Assembly: GCA_946482325.1 (NCBI GenBank)
Contig: CAMLRA010000024.1
Coordinates: 1 to 36,252, forward strand
Source: an uncultured Chromatiaceae bacterium
Lineage (GTDB): Bacteria > Pseudomonadota > Gammaproteobacteria > Enterobacterales > Alteromonadaceae
DNA length: 36,252 bases
Reading direction: 5' to 3'
Shown here: positions 9,418 through 17,751 of the stretch, piece after piece
Position numbering within the stretch: position 1 is the stretch's first letter
Layout: each line of letters opens with the position of its first letter
Made by a program: the position numbers and the translations under genes
The notes under the pieces: model-generated
The model's input: the letters and a program-made list of their open reading frames with translations, nothing else
Databases searched by the model: none
What the model was told of the DNA's origin: nothing

Positions 9418-10512
9418 ATGGCTGAGGGCTTTATATCCAGCGCTGTTGTAGACAGTATCAGCGCCCGCAGCGCTGAAGTTCAGTGCCGGCCCGGTGAATT
9501 GCCGGCGGACTTTGCTGACATTTGTACCCGTGCCGAAGCACCGCTGATATTACGCGGTCTGGTCAGTCACTGGCCTTTAACGCAACTGGGGCTGGACCCA
9601 TCCGTCGAGAGCGCCAAAGCCTCTGCCGACTATCTGCTTGGTTTTTACAATGGCCGACCAACGCAGGTGTACCAGGGCGCAGCCGGGCAACGTGGCCGCT
9701 ATTTCTACAATGACACTGTCACGGCACTGAATTACGACACGCAGCTCGGTCAGGTCGATACCGTATTGGACCAGTTACTTGATGCGCTGCAGTTACCGGA
9801 TCCGGCGACAGCGCCTTCGGTTTATATCGCCTCTAACTTGCTGCAAAGCCATTTCCCCGGTTTGCAGGACAGCCATAGCATTAATATCCCAAAACCGGAT
9901 TTTGTATTTGCGACTGAGCCAGAACGCGTCAGCATCTGGCTGGGTAATCAAAGCCTGGCTGCCTGTCATTATGATGCGTCCGACAATTTGGCCTGCTGTG
10001 TACGCGGCGTGCGGCGTTTTACTTTATTCCCGCCGGAGCAGGTGGCGAATTTGTATCCTGGGCCGCTCGAGCCGACGCCGGGCGGTCAGGCCATCAGCAT
10101 GGTGGATTTTGCTGCGCCGGATCTGGCTTTGTACCCCAATTTTCCCAAGGCGATAGCAGCGGGCCAAATTGCCGAGCTGGCGCCTGGTGATGCCTTATAT
10201 TTGCCTTCAATGTGGTGGCATCAGGTCGAAGCCCCCGGGCCTTTGAATATTCTGATTAACCATTGGTGGAGCAGCGCGCCGCGTTATACCGGTTCGGGCA
10301 TGAATCTGCTGTACCACGCGCTACTGTGCCTGCGTGATAAACCCGAGCACGAACGGCGCGGCTGGCAGGCACTGCTGAATTATTATGTGTTTGACGACCC
10401 AGAGCAGGCCGGCGCGCATTTGCCGGAAGCCGCACGCGGCGTGCTGGGCAACCTCGACGAAGGCATGGCGCGGCAACTGCGCGCCATGCTGCAACACCGC
10501 TTAAACCGCTAA
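9418..10512 (+). CDS. Cupin-like/JmjC-domain Fe(II)/2-oxoglutarate oxygenase
   Basis: A 364-aa protein of the cupin_8/JmjC class (FIH-1-like hydroxylases). The start LPADFADICTRAEAPLILRGLVSHWP is the usual N-terminal segment of this family. Iron ligands are visible as HYD (His184, Asp186) and a distal His268 in MWWHQVEA. RRFTLFPPEQ after the HxD is the typical family segment. Bacterial members hydroxylate proteins or small molecules; the substrate here is unknown. No export signal is present. The start is uncertain: a GTG at 9406 has a distant GGAAAG, and the ATG at 9418 has no strong ribosome site. It lies 33 bp after the SapC-like gene and 22 bp before the halogenase gene, so an operon is likely. 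Confidence 0.88.
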   Translation: MAEGFISSAVVDSISARSAEVQCRPGELPADFADICTRAEAPLILRGLVSHWPLTQLGLDPSVESAKASADYLLGFYNGRPTQVYQGAAGQRGRYFYNDTVTALNYDTQLGQVDTVLDQLLDALQLPDPATAPSVYIASNLLQSHFPGLQDSHSINIPKPDFVFATEPERVSIWLGNQSLAACHYDASDNLACCVRGVRRFTLFPPEQVANLYPGPLEPTPGGQAISMVDFAAPDLALYPNFPKAIAAGQIAELAPGDALYLPSMWWHQVEAPGPLNILINHWWSSAPRYTGSGMNLLYHALLCLRDKPEHERRGWQALLNYYVFDDPEQAGAHLPEAARGVLGNLDEGMARQLRAMLQHRLNR

Positions 10513-10534
10513 AACAATAACAATAGGAGCGACC

Positions 10535-12037
10535 ATGTCCATCTCAGGTGCAGTGAAAAAAGTAGTGATAGCCGGCGGCGGCACTGCCGGGTGGGTAGCG
10601 GCTGCGGCCTTGTCAAAACGGCTGCTGGGGCTGGTCGAGGTGGTGCTGGTTGAGTCGGAAGAAATTGGCACTGTCGGCGTTGGTGAATCAACCATTCCGC
10701 CTGTGACTTTGTTTCATAATCTGCTCGGCATTGATGAACAAGAGTTTATGCGCGCCACCGACGCCACGTTTAAACTCGGCATTTCGTTTGAACACTGGGG
10801 CCAGCTGGGGGATAGGTATATTCACCCGTTCGGCACCACCGGCAAAGGCAGTTTTCTCGCTGATTTTCAGCATTATTATCTGCATGGCCTGACGCAGGGC
10901 ATCGATGCGCCTTTTGGCGATTATTGCCTGGAATTGCAGGCCGCCCGCGCGCATAAATTCGCCAAACCGCAGGGGCAAGGCCAAGCGCCGCTGCTCAGTT
11001 ACGCGTACCACCTCGACGCCGGCCGCTACGCGCGGTTTTTACGCCAGTTCAGTGAAAAATTAGGCTGTGTGCGCATCGAAGGCAAAATCAGTCAGGTGAC
11101 ACAGCACAGCAATGGCGATATCCGCAGTTTGGTGCTGGACGATGGCCGCGAAGTGGCCGGCGATTTATTTATCGACTGCACCGGCTTTCGTGCACTGTTG
11201 ATTGAACAAACGCTGAAGGCCGGTTTTGAACGCTGGGACCACTGGCTACCGTGCAATAAAGCCGTGGTGGTGCAGACCCAAAGTGCGGCAACGTTGCCGC
11301 CTTACACCCGCGCCATCGCACACGACGCGGGCTGGCAGTGGAAAATTCCGCTGCAGCACCGCGTGGGCAATGGGCTGGTGTATGCGGCAGATTATATGTC
11401 CGACGACGTGGCCCGGCAGCGTTTGCTCGATGGTTTGGAAACGCCGGCGTTGCTGGAGCCGCGGGTCATTAATTATCAGACCGGCCGGCGTAAACAGGTC
11501 TGGCTGAAAAACTGCGTGGCGATGGGGTTGTCGAGTGGTTTTATCGAGCCGCTGGAATCAACCAGCATTTATCTGTTTATGAATAGTGTGGTGCGGTTAT
11601 TGCGGCTGTTTCCGTTTGCCGGCGTCACACCGGCGCTGGCGGCGGAATATAACCAGCAGTCGCTGCGCGAAATTGAAAAGATCCGCGATTTTATTATCCT
11701 GCATTACCATCAAACCGAACGGCGCGACAGCCCGTTTTGGGATTATTGCCGCACTATGACGATTCCCGACAGCCTGGCGCAGCGCATTGAACTGTTCCGC
11801 GACAGCGCGCTGGCGTTTCAGACCGGCGATGAGATGTTCCGGCTCGAATCCTGGACTCATGTGTTACTGGGCCAGCGTTTAAAACCGCAGAGTTATCATC
11901 AGCTGGTGCAACAAATTGCGCCGGCAGATTTAAGCCGCCATTTGCAGCAGATCCGCCAGACCATCAATATGGCGGTGGAGCGGCTGCCGTCACATCGTGA
12001 GTTTATTGCGCAGTACTGCGCTTCCGGGTTGCAATAA
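10535..12037 (+). CDS. Flavin-dependent tryptophan-halogenase family protein
   Basis: A 500-aa FADH2-dependent halogenase-family enzyme, close to the usual length. It has the FAD-binding GGGTAGW (residues 14-20), GVGESTIPP (48-56), the catalytic lysine candidate K80 in TFKLGISFEHW, and the WQWKIPLQ form of the WxWxIP motif. The conserved IEPLESTSIY includes E341, matching the second catalytic residue of PrnA/RebH. It therefore looks competent to form hypohalous acid and a lysine haloamine. AGGAG lies 5 nt before the ATG, and the stop overlaps the next ATG (TAATG). No flavin reductase or natural-product genes are nearby; such halogenases beside TonB receptors generally have no known natural substrate. 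Free tryptophan as substrate is unproven. Confidence 0.94.
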   Translation: MSISGAVKKVVIAGGGTAGWVAAAALSKRLLGLVEVVLVESEEIGTVGVGESTIPPVTLFHNLLGIDEQEFMRATDATFKLGISFEHWGQLGDRYIHPFGTTGKGSFLADFQHYYLHGLTQGIDAPFGDYCLELQAARAHKFAKPQGQGQAPLLSYAYHLDAGRYARFLRQFSEKLGCVRIEGKISQVTQHSNGDIRSLVLDDGREVAGDLFIDCTGFRALLIEQTLKAGFERWDHWLPCNKAVVVQTQSAATLPPYTRAIAHDAGWQWKIPLQHRVGNGLVYAADYMSDDVARQRLLDGLETPALLEPRVINYQTGRRKQVWLKNCVAMGLSSGFIEPLESTSIYLFMNSVVRLLRLFPFAGVTPALAAEYNQQSLREIEKIRDFIILHYHQTERRDSPFWDYCRTMTIPDSLAQRIELFRDSALAFQTGDEMFRLESWTHVLLGQRLKPQSYHQLVQQIAPADLSRHLQQIRQTINMAVERLPSHREFIAQYCASGLQ

Positions 12038-12792
12038 TGCTGCTGCGTCAGGACAGCTTCGATGCATCGGGGCTGCAGCTGCATCCGGCGTTGCAGCTCA
12101 GCGCCTTACGTTTTGGTGCGGAACGCACGCCGGTGCTCATCGCTGACCAGTTTGTCGCCGCACCGCAGCAACTGGTCGACGCCGCCTGTCGTTGTCAGTT
12201 TGTCGCTAACTCGCCGTTTTACCCTGGTGTACGGGCCGAGGCACCGCCGGCGTATCGCCAGTTGCTGCTTGGGCCTTTGGCGCAGACTTTGATTGAGTTT
12301 TTTCAGCTGCCGACACGTCAGCTGCGCTTGTCGGTCTGTCATTTTTCGCTGATCACCACGCCGCCACAGCAGCTGAAGCTGTTGCAGCGCATTCCGCATT
12401 TTGACACCACCGCAGAGCATGCGTTGGCGGCGGTGCATTATCTGTTTGCGCCAACACAAAACGCGCTGGCGCAACACAGAGCCAGCGGTACAGCCTTTTA
12501 CCGCCATCGCAAAACCGGCTTTGAACGCATCACGCCAAAGCGGGAACTGGCTTATTACCGAGCGTTAGAGCGTGAAAATGACGGCCCCAACTTACCCAAA
12601 GCCGACGCCGGTTATATGCAGGGCAGCACCGCATTGTTTGAACAAATCGGCGCTGTGCATGGCCGTTTTAACCGCATCGTGTTTTATCCGCGGCATTTGC
12701 TGCACAACGGCATCATCACGCCTGACACGCTGTTGTCGCCGGACCCAACAAAAGGCCGGCTGACCATTTCCAGTTTTATTGATTGTGTTTGA
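12037..12792 (+). CDS. DUF6445-like protein, possible 2-oxoglutarate oxygenase
   Basis: A 251-aa cytoplasmic protein resembling the DUF6445 family commonly found next to halogenase/SapC clusters. Its start codon overlaps the halogenase stop (TAATG), suggesting translational coupling. PHFDT gives an HxD (His121, Asp123). GTAFYRHRKTGFE follows. Near the end FYPRHLLHNG (His220, His223) precedes GRLTISSF (Arg241). The order HxD, His, Arg is that of Fe(II)/2-oxoglutarate oxygenases of the prolyl-hydroxylase type, so an oxygenase fold is my inference. It is the last gene of the unit and is followed by a strong hairpin. Family assignment is fairly secure; function is not. Confidence 0.82.
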   Translation: MLLRQDSFDASGLQLHPALQLSALRFGAERTPVLIADQFVAAPQQLVDAACRCQFVANSPFYPGVRAEAPPAYRQLLLGPLAQTLIEFFQLPTRQLRLSVCHFSLITTPPQQLKLLQRIPHFDTTAEHALAAVHYLFAPTQNALAQHRASGTAFYRHRKTGFERITPKRELAYYRALERENDGPNLPKADAGYMQGSTALFEQIGAVHGRFNRIVFYPRHLLHNGIITPDTLLSPDPTKGRLTISSFIDCV

Positions 12793-12809
12793 GGCATGTT
12801 GACTGAGTG

Positions 12810-12841
12810 AGTTGCTGCCGGAGTCAACTCTGGCAGCAACT
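12810..12841. terminator. Hairpin between convergent operons
   Basis: A perfect 10-bp stem, AGTTGCTGCC (12810-12819) with GGCAGCAACT (12832-12841), and a 12-nt loop lies in the 61-bp gap between the convergent DUF6445-like and peptidase genes. It could end transcription from both sides, although neither side shows a clear U-run. Confidence 0.6.
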
Positions 12842-12853
12842 GTCGGGCGGGGC

Positions 12854-14230
12854 TTACAACTTATACAGGGCTTTCAGTGCCGGATCTGCCGCCAGCTGCG
12901 CTTTGGCGGCTGCATCGCCGACAATCACCAGCGTCATCTGTTCGACATTCAGGTACTTCTTCGCCAAATCTGACAACTGCTGTGGCGTGATGGCGTTAAT
13001 ATTCTGCACATAGTTTTCCAGATAACTCATGGGCAGGCCGTGGATTTTCAGGTTCCACAGCTGGTTGATAATGGCGCCGCGGCTGGAGTTTTGCAGAATA
13101 TAAATACCGCCTTTGTACGTTTTAAAGCTATTCAGCTCTTGCTCGGTCGGCGGCGTGCTTTGCAGCAGGCGGATCTCTTTGATGATTTCGCTTAAGGCTG
13201 CTGCGGTGGATTCTGCGGTGACATCGGCCTGTTCAAACCAGACGGCGGCTTTGATCCGGCTGCTGACCGAACTGCCCGGCGAGTAGGTATAGCCTTTGTC
13301 TTCGCGGATATTGCGCGTGATCCGGCTGCCAAACGAGCCGCCAATTACGGTATTGAGTAAATCCAGCCCGACATAATCGGCGTGCGACGGGTCGACTACC
13401 GGTAAACCCAGGCGAATGGTGGATTGCACCGCTTTATCGCGTGGGATAAATACCAGGCCAGGTTTGGCGCTGCTGTTGACTGTGGTCAGCAAGCGGCCTT
13501 TGCCTGCGGTCATGGTGGCGAACGCGGCGCGTACAGCTTTTTCAGCGGCGGCTTCGTCAAACTGGCCGGAGATAAACAAATGGCTGCGGCTGGCGACTAA
13601 ATGGTTCTGCACAAACTGCTGGCAGTCGGCCAGCGTCAGCGCTTCAACTTTGGCGGCGTCAGCAAAGATTTTACCGTACGGATGACCGGCAAACAGATGC
13701 TGATAAAACGCTTCAGCGGCCTGACTTTGCGCCTGCGATTTGTCGACTTTAAGCTCACGGACAAAATTAGTCACCAGCCGGGTTTTGTCGGCGTCGGTGA
13801 AATTAGGATGAATCACCACATCAGCCAGCAAGCCGGCGGCATCACCGACAAACTCAGATAACACGTCGATTTCAACAAAGCTGCTGTTTACATCGACCGA
13901 GGTATTGAGCTGGCCGCCCATCAGCGCCGCTTGCTGCGCTATGGTTTTGGCGTCGCGGTTTTTGCTGCCTTCCAGCAGCAGCTGATAACTCAGATCAGAC
14001 ACGGCGTCTTTATCACCGTCATCGACATTGCCGGTTTCGGTTAAAAGCCGCAACGTGACTTTAGGTGTGTTGCCGTACTGGACAAAAGTAACGCTGAGGC
14101 CATTGTCCAGTGTGATACTACGCTGGGCTGTCAGCGTGAAAGGTTTTGGCGCGCCGCCGGCTGGTGGCGTTTCTTTGGCGATGGCCGGCGCGCATAGCAG
14201 CGCCGTCAATAACATAATCAAGGCTCTCAT
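12854..14230 (-). CDS. M16 family peptidase-like protein lacking the zinc motif
   Basis: A 458-aa periplasmic protein of the M16 (pitrilysin/mitochondrial-processing-peptidase) family. A signal peptide (MRALIMLLTALLCAPAIA) is followed by LDNGLSVTFVQ, the usual strand leading to the active site. Where active members carry HxxEH, this one reads SDLSYQLLLEGS, so the zinc site is absent. The C-terminal half keeps the M16 pattern (GGSFGSRITRNIREDKGYTYS). Inactive M16 proteins typically form heterodimers with an active partner. Here that partner is the upstream gene, whose stop overlaps this start (ATGA). Its likely role is substrate binding and clamshell closure during peptide degradation. Confidence 0.93.
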   Translation of the reverse strand: MRALIMLLTALLCAPAIAKETPPAGGAPKPFTLTAQRSITLDNGLSVTFVQYGNTPKVTLRLLTETGNVDDGDKDAVSDLSYQLLLEGSKNRDAKTIAQQAALMGGQLNTSVDVNSSFVEIDVLSEFVGDAAGLLADVVIHPNFTDADKTRLVTNFVRELKVDKSQAQSQAAEAFYQHLFAGHPYGKIFADAAKVEALTLADCQQFVQNHLVASRSHLFISGQFDEAAAEKAVRAAFATMTAGKGRLLTTVNSSAKPGLVFIPRDKAVQSTIRLGLPVVDPSHADYVGLDLLNTVIGGSFGSRITRNIREDKGYTYSPGSSVSSRIKAAVWFEQADVTAESTAAALSEIIKEIRLLQSTPPTEQELNSFKTYKGGIYILQNSSRGAIINQLWNLKIHGLPMSYLENYVQNINAITPQQLSDLAKKYLNVEQMTLVIVGDAAAKAQLAADPALKALYKL

Positions 14231-15756
14231 GGCTGGGTTCCTTCTTTGCCTGTTGCCGGAGTCGCAGATGCATCAGCCGGGGCTTCGCCCGGACGCAGCG
14301 TCAGGATGGTTCTGTTGCCGGGACGCAGGTATTCCTGCACTGTGGCTTTGATGACTTCTGGCGTCACTGCTTTAAAGTTGGCTTCTAACTCGTTGATCCG
14401 GGCCGGGTTATTGTCGAATAACGCAAAGCTTGCCATTAAATCCAGTTTGCCGAAGCCATAAAACTCGTCGATGTTGTCATAAAGACTGGAGCGTAGTTTG
14501 ACCAGCGCACGGTCAATGTCGGCCTGCGCAATCGGCTGTTCCTGCAATTTGCCAATCACGCTGTCCACCGCCGCGACCAGCTGGTCGGTGCTGTGTTGCT
14601 CGTCGTGGGTGAAAGAACTCATCCACAGCATCGGGCCGTTGTAGTTAAACATATTGCCCAGCAGATAGTTGATACCGCCGCCGACCGAGCCGGTCACCTG
14701 ACGGTTTTTCACCAGTTCCTGATACAGCAGGCTGTCGCTGCCTTGTACCAATAACTGGTCGATAATGCCCATGGCATAATATTCCGGTGTGTTACGCGGC
14801 GGCATTTTGTAGGCAAACGCAAAAGCCGGTTTTGGCGCCAGCTTGTCGTATTTTACAAAACGTTTTTCCTGTTCCTGACGAAGTTCAGTCAGCACCGGCG
14901 CTTCAGGCAAAGTAGAAGCCGGAATAGCCGCAAAGTATTTTTTCACCATCGCCAGTGTGGCGTCGGCGTCGACGTCACCAACCACCACGACCACGGCGTT
15001 ATTCGGCGCGTAATAGGTTTTGAAAAAGGCCGCAACGTCATCCAGCGTGGCGGCGTCGAGGTGGGCTAAATCGCCATAGAAATTGTGCGCGTTATACCAG
15101 TTGTCAAAGGCGTATTGCGGCATGTCGAGCCAGGGGAAACCGCCGTAGGGCTGGTTCAGCACGTTCACTTTGACTTCGTTTTTCACCACGCCCTGCTGGT
15201 TGGTCAGGTTGTCCTGCGTGATGGCGAGGCCTTTCATCCGGTCGGCTTCGGCCCACAGCATGGTTTCTACTTTATGCGCCGGCACAATCTCAAAATAGTT
15301 GGTGAAATCAAAGCGGGTCGAGCCGTTTAATACACCGCCGTTGCTTTGCACCAGATTAACAAATTCCATCTTGCCGAGGTTGGCAGAGCCCTGAAACATC
15401 ATATGTTCAAACAAATGGGCAAAGCCGGTGCGGTTTTTCGGTTCATTGCGAAAACCGATGTTGTAGTACACACCAATCACCGCCAAAGGCGCGGTTTTGT
15501 CCGGTGAAATCACCACTTTCAAGCCATTTTCCAGCGTGTGGTAGTGCACTGGTACATTAAAACTGACCGGGCTGGTGCTGCCGGCAGCTTGCTGCGCCAG
15601 CTGGCTGGCGACGGCTTCGAGAGGTTTAGTGTCGGCAGTGGTGGCGCTGGTGTCGGCTGGTTTGGGTCCGCACCCGGCCAGCAGCACGACCAGAGCTATG
15701 CTGCTCAAGCGGCTGAATATTGGGCTTAACTTTTGGCTTAACTTTCGGCTTAACAT
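14227..15756 (-). CDS. M16 family zinc metallopeptidase, lipoprotein
   Basis: A 509-aa peptidase with the inverted zinc motif HLFEH (His114, Glu117, His118) in GFAHLFEHMMFQGS and the downstream zinc-ligand region MLWAEADRM. The C-terminal M16 half contains GSDSLLYQELVKNRQVTGSV. The N-terminus has a lipobox (VLLAGC, Cys29), placing it on a membrane facing the periplasm. I start at 15756, where AAGGA lies 7-8 nt upstream, rather than at an in-frame start 17 codons earlier. The region before the lipobox includes a short sequence-level repeat (KLSRKLSQKLS). It overlaps the inactive partner by 4 nt, giving an active/inactive pair like those in other Proteobacteria. Confidence 0.95.
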   Translation of the reverse strand: MLSRKLSQKLSPIFSRLSSIALVVLLAGCGPKPADTSATTADTKPLEAVASQLAQQAAGSTSPVSFNVPVHYHTLENGLKVVISPDKTAPLAVIGVYYNIGFRNEPKNRTGFAHLFEHMMFQGSANLGKMEFVNLVQSNGGVLNGSTRFDFTNYFEIVPAHKVETMLWAEADRMKGLAITQDNLTNQQGVVKNEVKVNVLNQPYGGFPWLDMPQYAFDNWYNAHNFYGDLAHLDAATLDDVAAFFKTYYAPNNAVVVVVGDVDADATLAMVKKYFAAIPASTLPEAPVLTELRQEQEKRFVKYDKLAPKPAFAFAYKMPPRNTPEYYAMGIIDQLLVQGSDSLLYQELVKNRQVTGSVGGGINYLLGNMFNYNGPMLWMSSFTHDEQHSTDQLVAAVDSVIGKLQEQPIAQADIDRALVKLRSSLYDNIDEFYGFGKLDLMASFALFDNNPARINELEANFKAVTPEVIKATVQEYLRPGNRTILTLRPGEAPADASATPATGKEGTQP

Positions 15757-16290
15757 GCAAAAGTCCTTGTGATTGTGGTTGGAGATCAGGCTGCGGGCCC
15801 ACTGCAAAAGGGCGCAACATCCAGGCTTGTCGCCTTTCCACTAAACCATGCGGCTGGTGGTTTTTCAAGCAAGCTGTTAACGGCAGGTAACATTGATTTG
15901 TAAGAAAATGCCACAACCAAATTCCGTAAGCAGATCAATAACAAAAGTCATTCAAATACGGCAGTGCCCACGCTAGCTTTAAATTTTGCTGCAACTAGGG
16001 GCTGTTGACGTTTGGTGATTAAGTTTTGTTCGAGTTGGTGGCGTTTTGGGCGCGAAACGAGGCGCGTGGCATAGTGATTCTATGCGAGCAACGAGTGACA
16101 AAGCCCAAAACGCCACCAAACGAACCCGCAGGGCAGCGTTTGGCGGCTCTTTCTGCTGTGTTAATGCTCGTTTATGTAGAATAACTACACGACACTCGCA
16201 TTGCCTTGCATAAAAAGCCGCCAAACTGCTGCAAAAACAAACACCAAACGTCAACAGCCCCTAGGACCCACTGATGAACGAGAGCGACCA
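15757..16290. other. Intergenic region carrying a MITE-like element
   Basis: This 534-bp divergent spacer lies between the peptidase pair and galM. The part nearest the peptidase (15757-15994) should hold its promoter, but I see no clear -10/-35 pair. The rest is the repeat element at 15995-16264. Only 26 bp separate the element from the galM start, so galM transcription probably begins within the element or crosses it. Confidence 0.7.
15995..16264. mobile_element. MITE-like element with perfect 23-bp terminal inverted repeats
   Basis: The 270-bp element starts and ends with a perfect 23-bp inverted repeat (15995-16017 and 16242-16264), beginning CTAGGGGCTGTTGACG. The outer CTAG may be a duplicated palindromic target. 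Inside is a second perfect 17-bp inverted pair, TTGGTGGCGTTTTGGGC (16035-16051) with its complement at 16103-16119. A third pair, GTTTGGCGGCT (16138-16148), has its complement at 16216-16226. No transposase is encoded. The structure fits a non-autonomous miniature element mobilised in trans; the transposase family is unknown. Confidence 0.82.
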
Positions 16291-17256
16291 ATGAAGCAGT
16301 ATTTGCTGCGTAATGAGCATGGCGACGAGCTGACCATTCTGAGTAAAGGTGCCACGCTGGCGCGTTGGACCTGTTTGTTGGATGGTGCGGTGCGCGATCT
16401 GATTTTGCATTATCCGCACAGCAGTGACCATCTGACCGACAGTGGTTATCTCGGCGCTGTCGTCGGGCCTTATGCCAATCGCATCGCCAACAGCAGTTTT
16501 AGCCTGATACCAGATGGGCATGGCGCAATGGCGACGCGGGTGCAGTTAGAAGCAAATGAAGGCCCGCACCATCTGCACGGTGGCCAGGTTGGGTTGCACA
16601 ATTTGCTGTGGCAGGCGCAGCCGCAGGGGCACGATAAGTTAGTGCTGATGACTGAAATGCCGGACGGACAAGGCGGTTATCCAGGGCCGATACTGTTTCG
16701 GCTGACCTATCAGCTCAGTGCGCCAGCGCCGGGATTGTCTGAGTTATCGGTATTGATAGAGGCAAGCGCCAGTCGGGCCACGTTGATTGGCCCGACTTTG
16801 CATCCGTATTTTAATTTGTCCGGCGATAGTACTGCAGTGAACGAGCATCTGCTGCAGCTGGCCGCTGCGCACTACACTGTGGTGGATGATGCCGCCATCC
16901 CAACCGGCGAGCTGCGTAAAGTGCAGGACAGCGCCTTTGATTTTCGCCAGAGCCGGCCACTGGGCCAGACAGTGCTTGATCATAATTTTGTCGTGCATGG
17001 CGACCTGCAACAAAGCGCGGCCCGCCTAACCAGCCCGGACGGCCGGCTGACGCTTGAGGTGTGTTCGGACTACCCTGGTTTGCAGGTCTACAGCGGCGAG
17101 CATCTGCCAGCGCCGTTCCGGCCCCGCCAGGGTATTTGTTTAGAACCGCAGTTTTTCCCGGATTCGCCCAATCAAAAAGGCTTTCCGTTTCATTTCACCC
17201 GACCGGGCCGGCCTTTTGTGGCGAAAATCCGTTATCTGCTGCGCCGCGAAGAGTAG
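16291..17256 (+). CDS. galM: Aldose 1-epimerase (galactose mutarotase)
   Basis: A 321-aa cytoplasmic enzyme interconverting alpha and beta anomers of aldoses. Family motifs are GPYANRIANSSF, HLHGG (His96), LHPYFNLSG (catalytic acid His171) and ICLEPQFFPDSPNQ (catalytic base Glu285). The start at 16291 gives a normal family N-terminus; the frame extends upstream only through the repeat element and from a poor TTG. It converges with the VOC protein gene, 11 bp away. It probably prepares imported sugars (galactose, glucose or xylose) for catabolism. The repeat element immediately upstream may supply or disturb its promoter. Confidence 0.94.
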   Translation: MKQYLLRNEHGDELTILSKGATLARWTCLLDGAVRDLILHYPHSSDHLTDSGYLGAVVGPYANRIANSSFSLIPDGHGAMATRVQLEANEGPHHLHGGQVGLHNLLWQAQPQGHDKLVLMTEMPDGQGGYPGPILFRLTYQLSAPAPGLSELSVLIEASASRATLIGPTLHPYFNLSGDSTAVNEHLLQLAAAHYTVVDDAAIPTGELRKVQDSAFDFRQSRPLGQTVLDHNFVVHGDLQQSAARLTSPDGRLTLEVCSDYPGLQVYSGEHLPAPFRPRQGICLEPQFFPDSPNQKGFPFHFTRPGRPFVAKIRYLLRREE

Positions 17257-17267
17257 GCTGCAACCGC

Positions 17268-17666
17268 TCAGGCATGAAACATCCAGCGCACGCCAAAAGC
17301 GTCGTTGAGTGCGCCGTATAAACCAAAAGGGTGTTGGCGCAGCGGGTCGGTAATAGTTGCCCCTTCGCTGAGCTGCTGAAATAGCCGCGTAGTTTCTTCC
17401 GCGCGGCCGCCACTGACATACAAACACATCAGATTGCCCGGTTGTGGCTGCTCGGTCGGATGTAGCCAGTCCGACGCGGCAATATCCAGCAAAGGGGAGA
17501 TCAGCCGGGCATGCACCACGCGCGGATGTAGCGCAGGCGGAAATGCCTGCTGCATCGGCGAATCTCCGACAGTGGTCAGCTGCAGTTCACCACCAAACAC
17601 TTGCTGATAAAAGGCAAAAGCTGCGGCGCAGTTGCCGTCAAATAACAGGTAGGTAGAGATTTGCAT
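17268..17666 (-). CDS. VOC/PhnB-like protein (glyoxalase fold)
   Basis: A 132-aa protein of the PhnB-like vicinal-oxygen-chelate group. YLLFDGNCAAAFAFYQQVFGGEL is the typical N-terminus, and DPFGLYGALNDAFGVRW-like residues near the end (HPFGLYGALNDAFGVRWMF) are the family signature. The start at 17666 has a GAGG 7-8 nt upstream; an earlier in-frame start adds 21 unrelated residues. Members of this group rarely have a proven reaction. It is a single gene on the minus strand between galM and a metallo-beta-lactamase-fold gene, with no evident pathway link. Confidence 0.9.
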   Translation of the reverse strand: MQISTYLLFDGNCAAAFAFYQQVFGGELQLTTVGDSPMQQAFPPALHPRVVHARLISPLLDIAASDWLHPTEQPQPGNLMCLYVSGGRAEETTRLFQQLSEGATITDPLRQHPFGLYGALNDAFGVRWMFHA

Positions 17667-17751
17667 ATTGGCCTCAGGTGGTGGAAGTACTGGTAAAGCA
17701 CTATGAACCTGGAGCCGTTGCTGGTGCAATTGCGATTTTTATTGGCGTTTT

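Noticed and set aside
16201..16290. Longer galM starting within the repeat element
   Set aside because: It starts at TTG without a ribosome site, and the added residues are translated repeat sequence; the family N-terminus begins at 16291.
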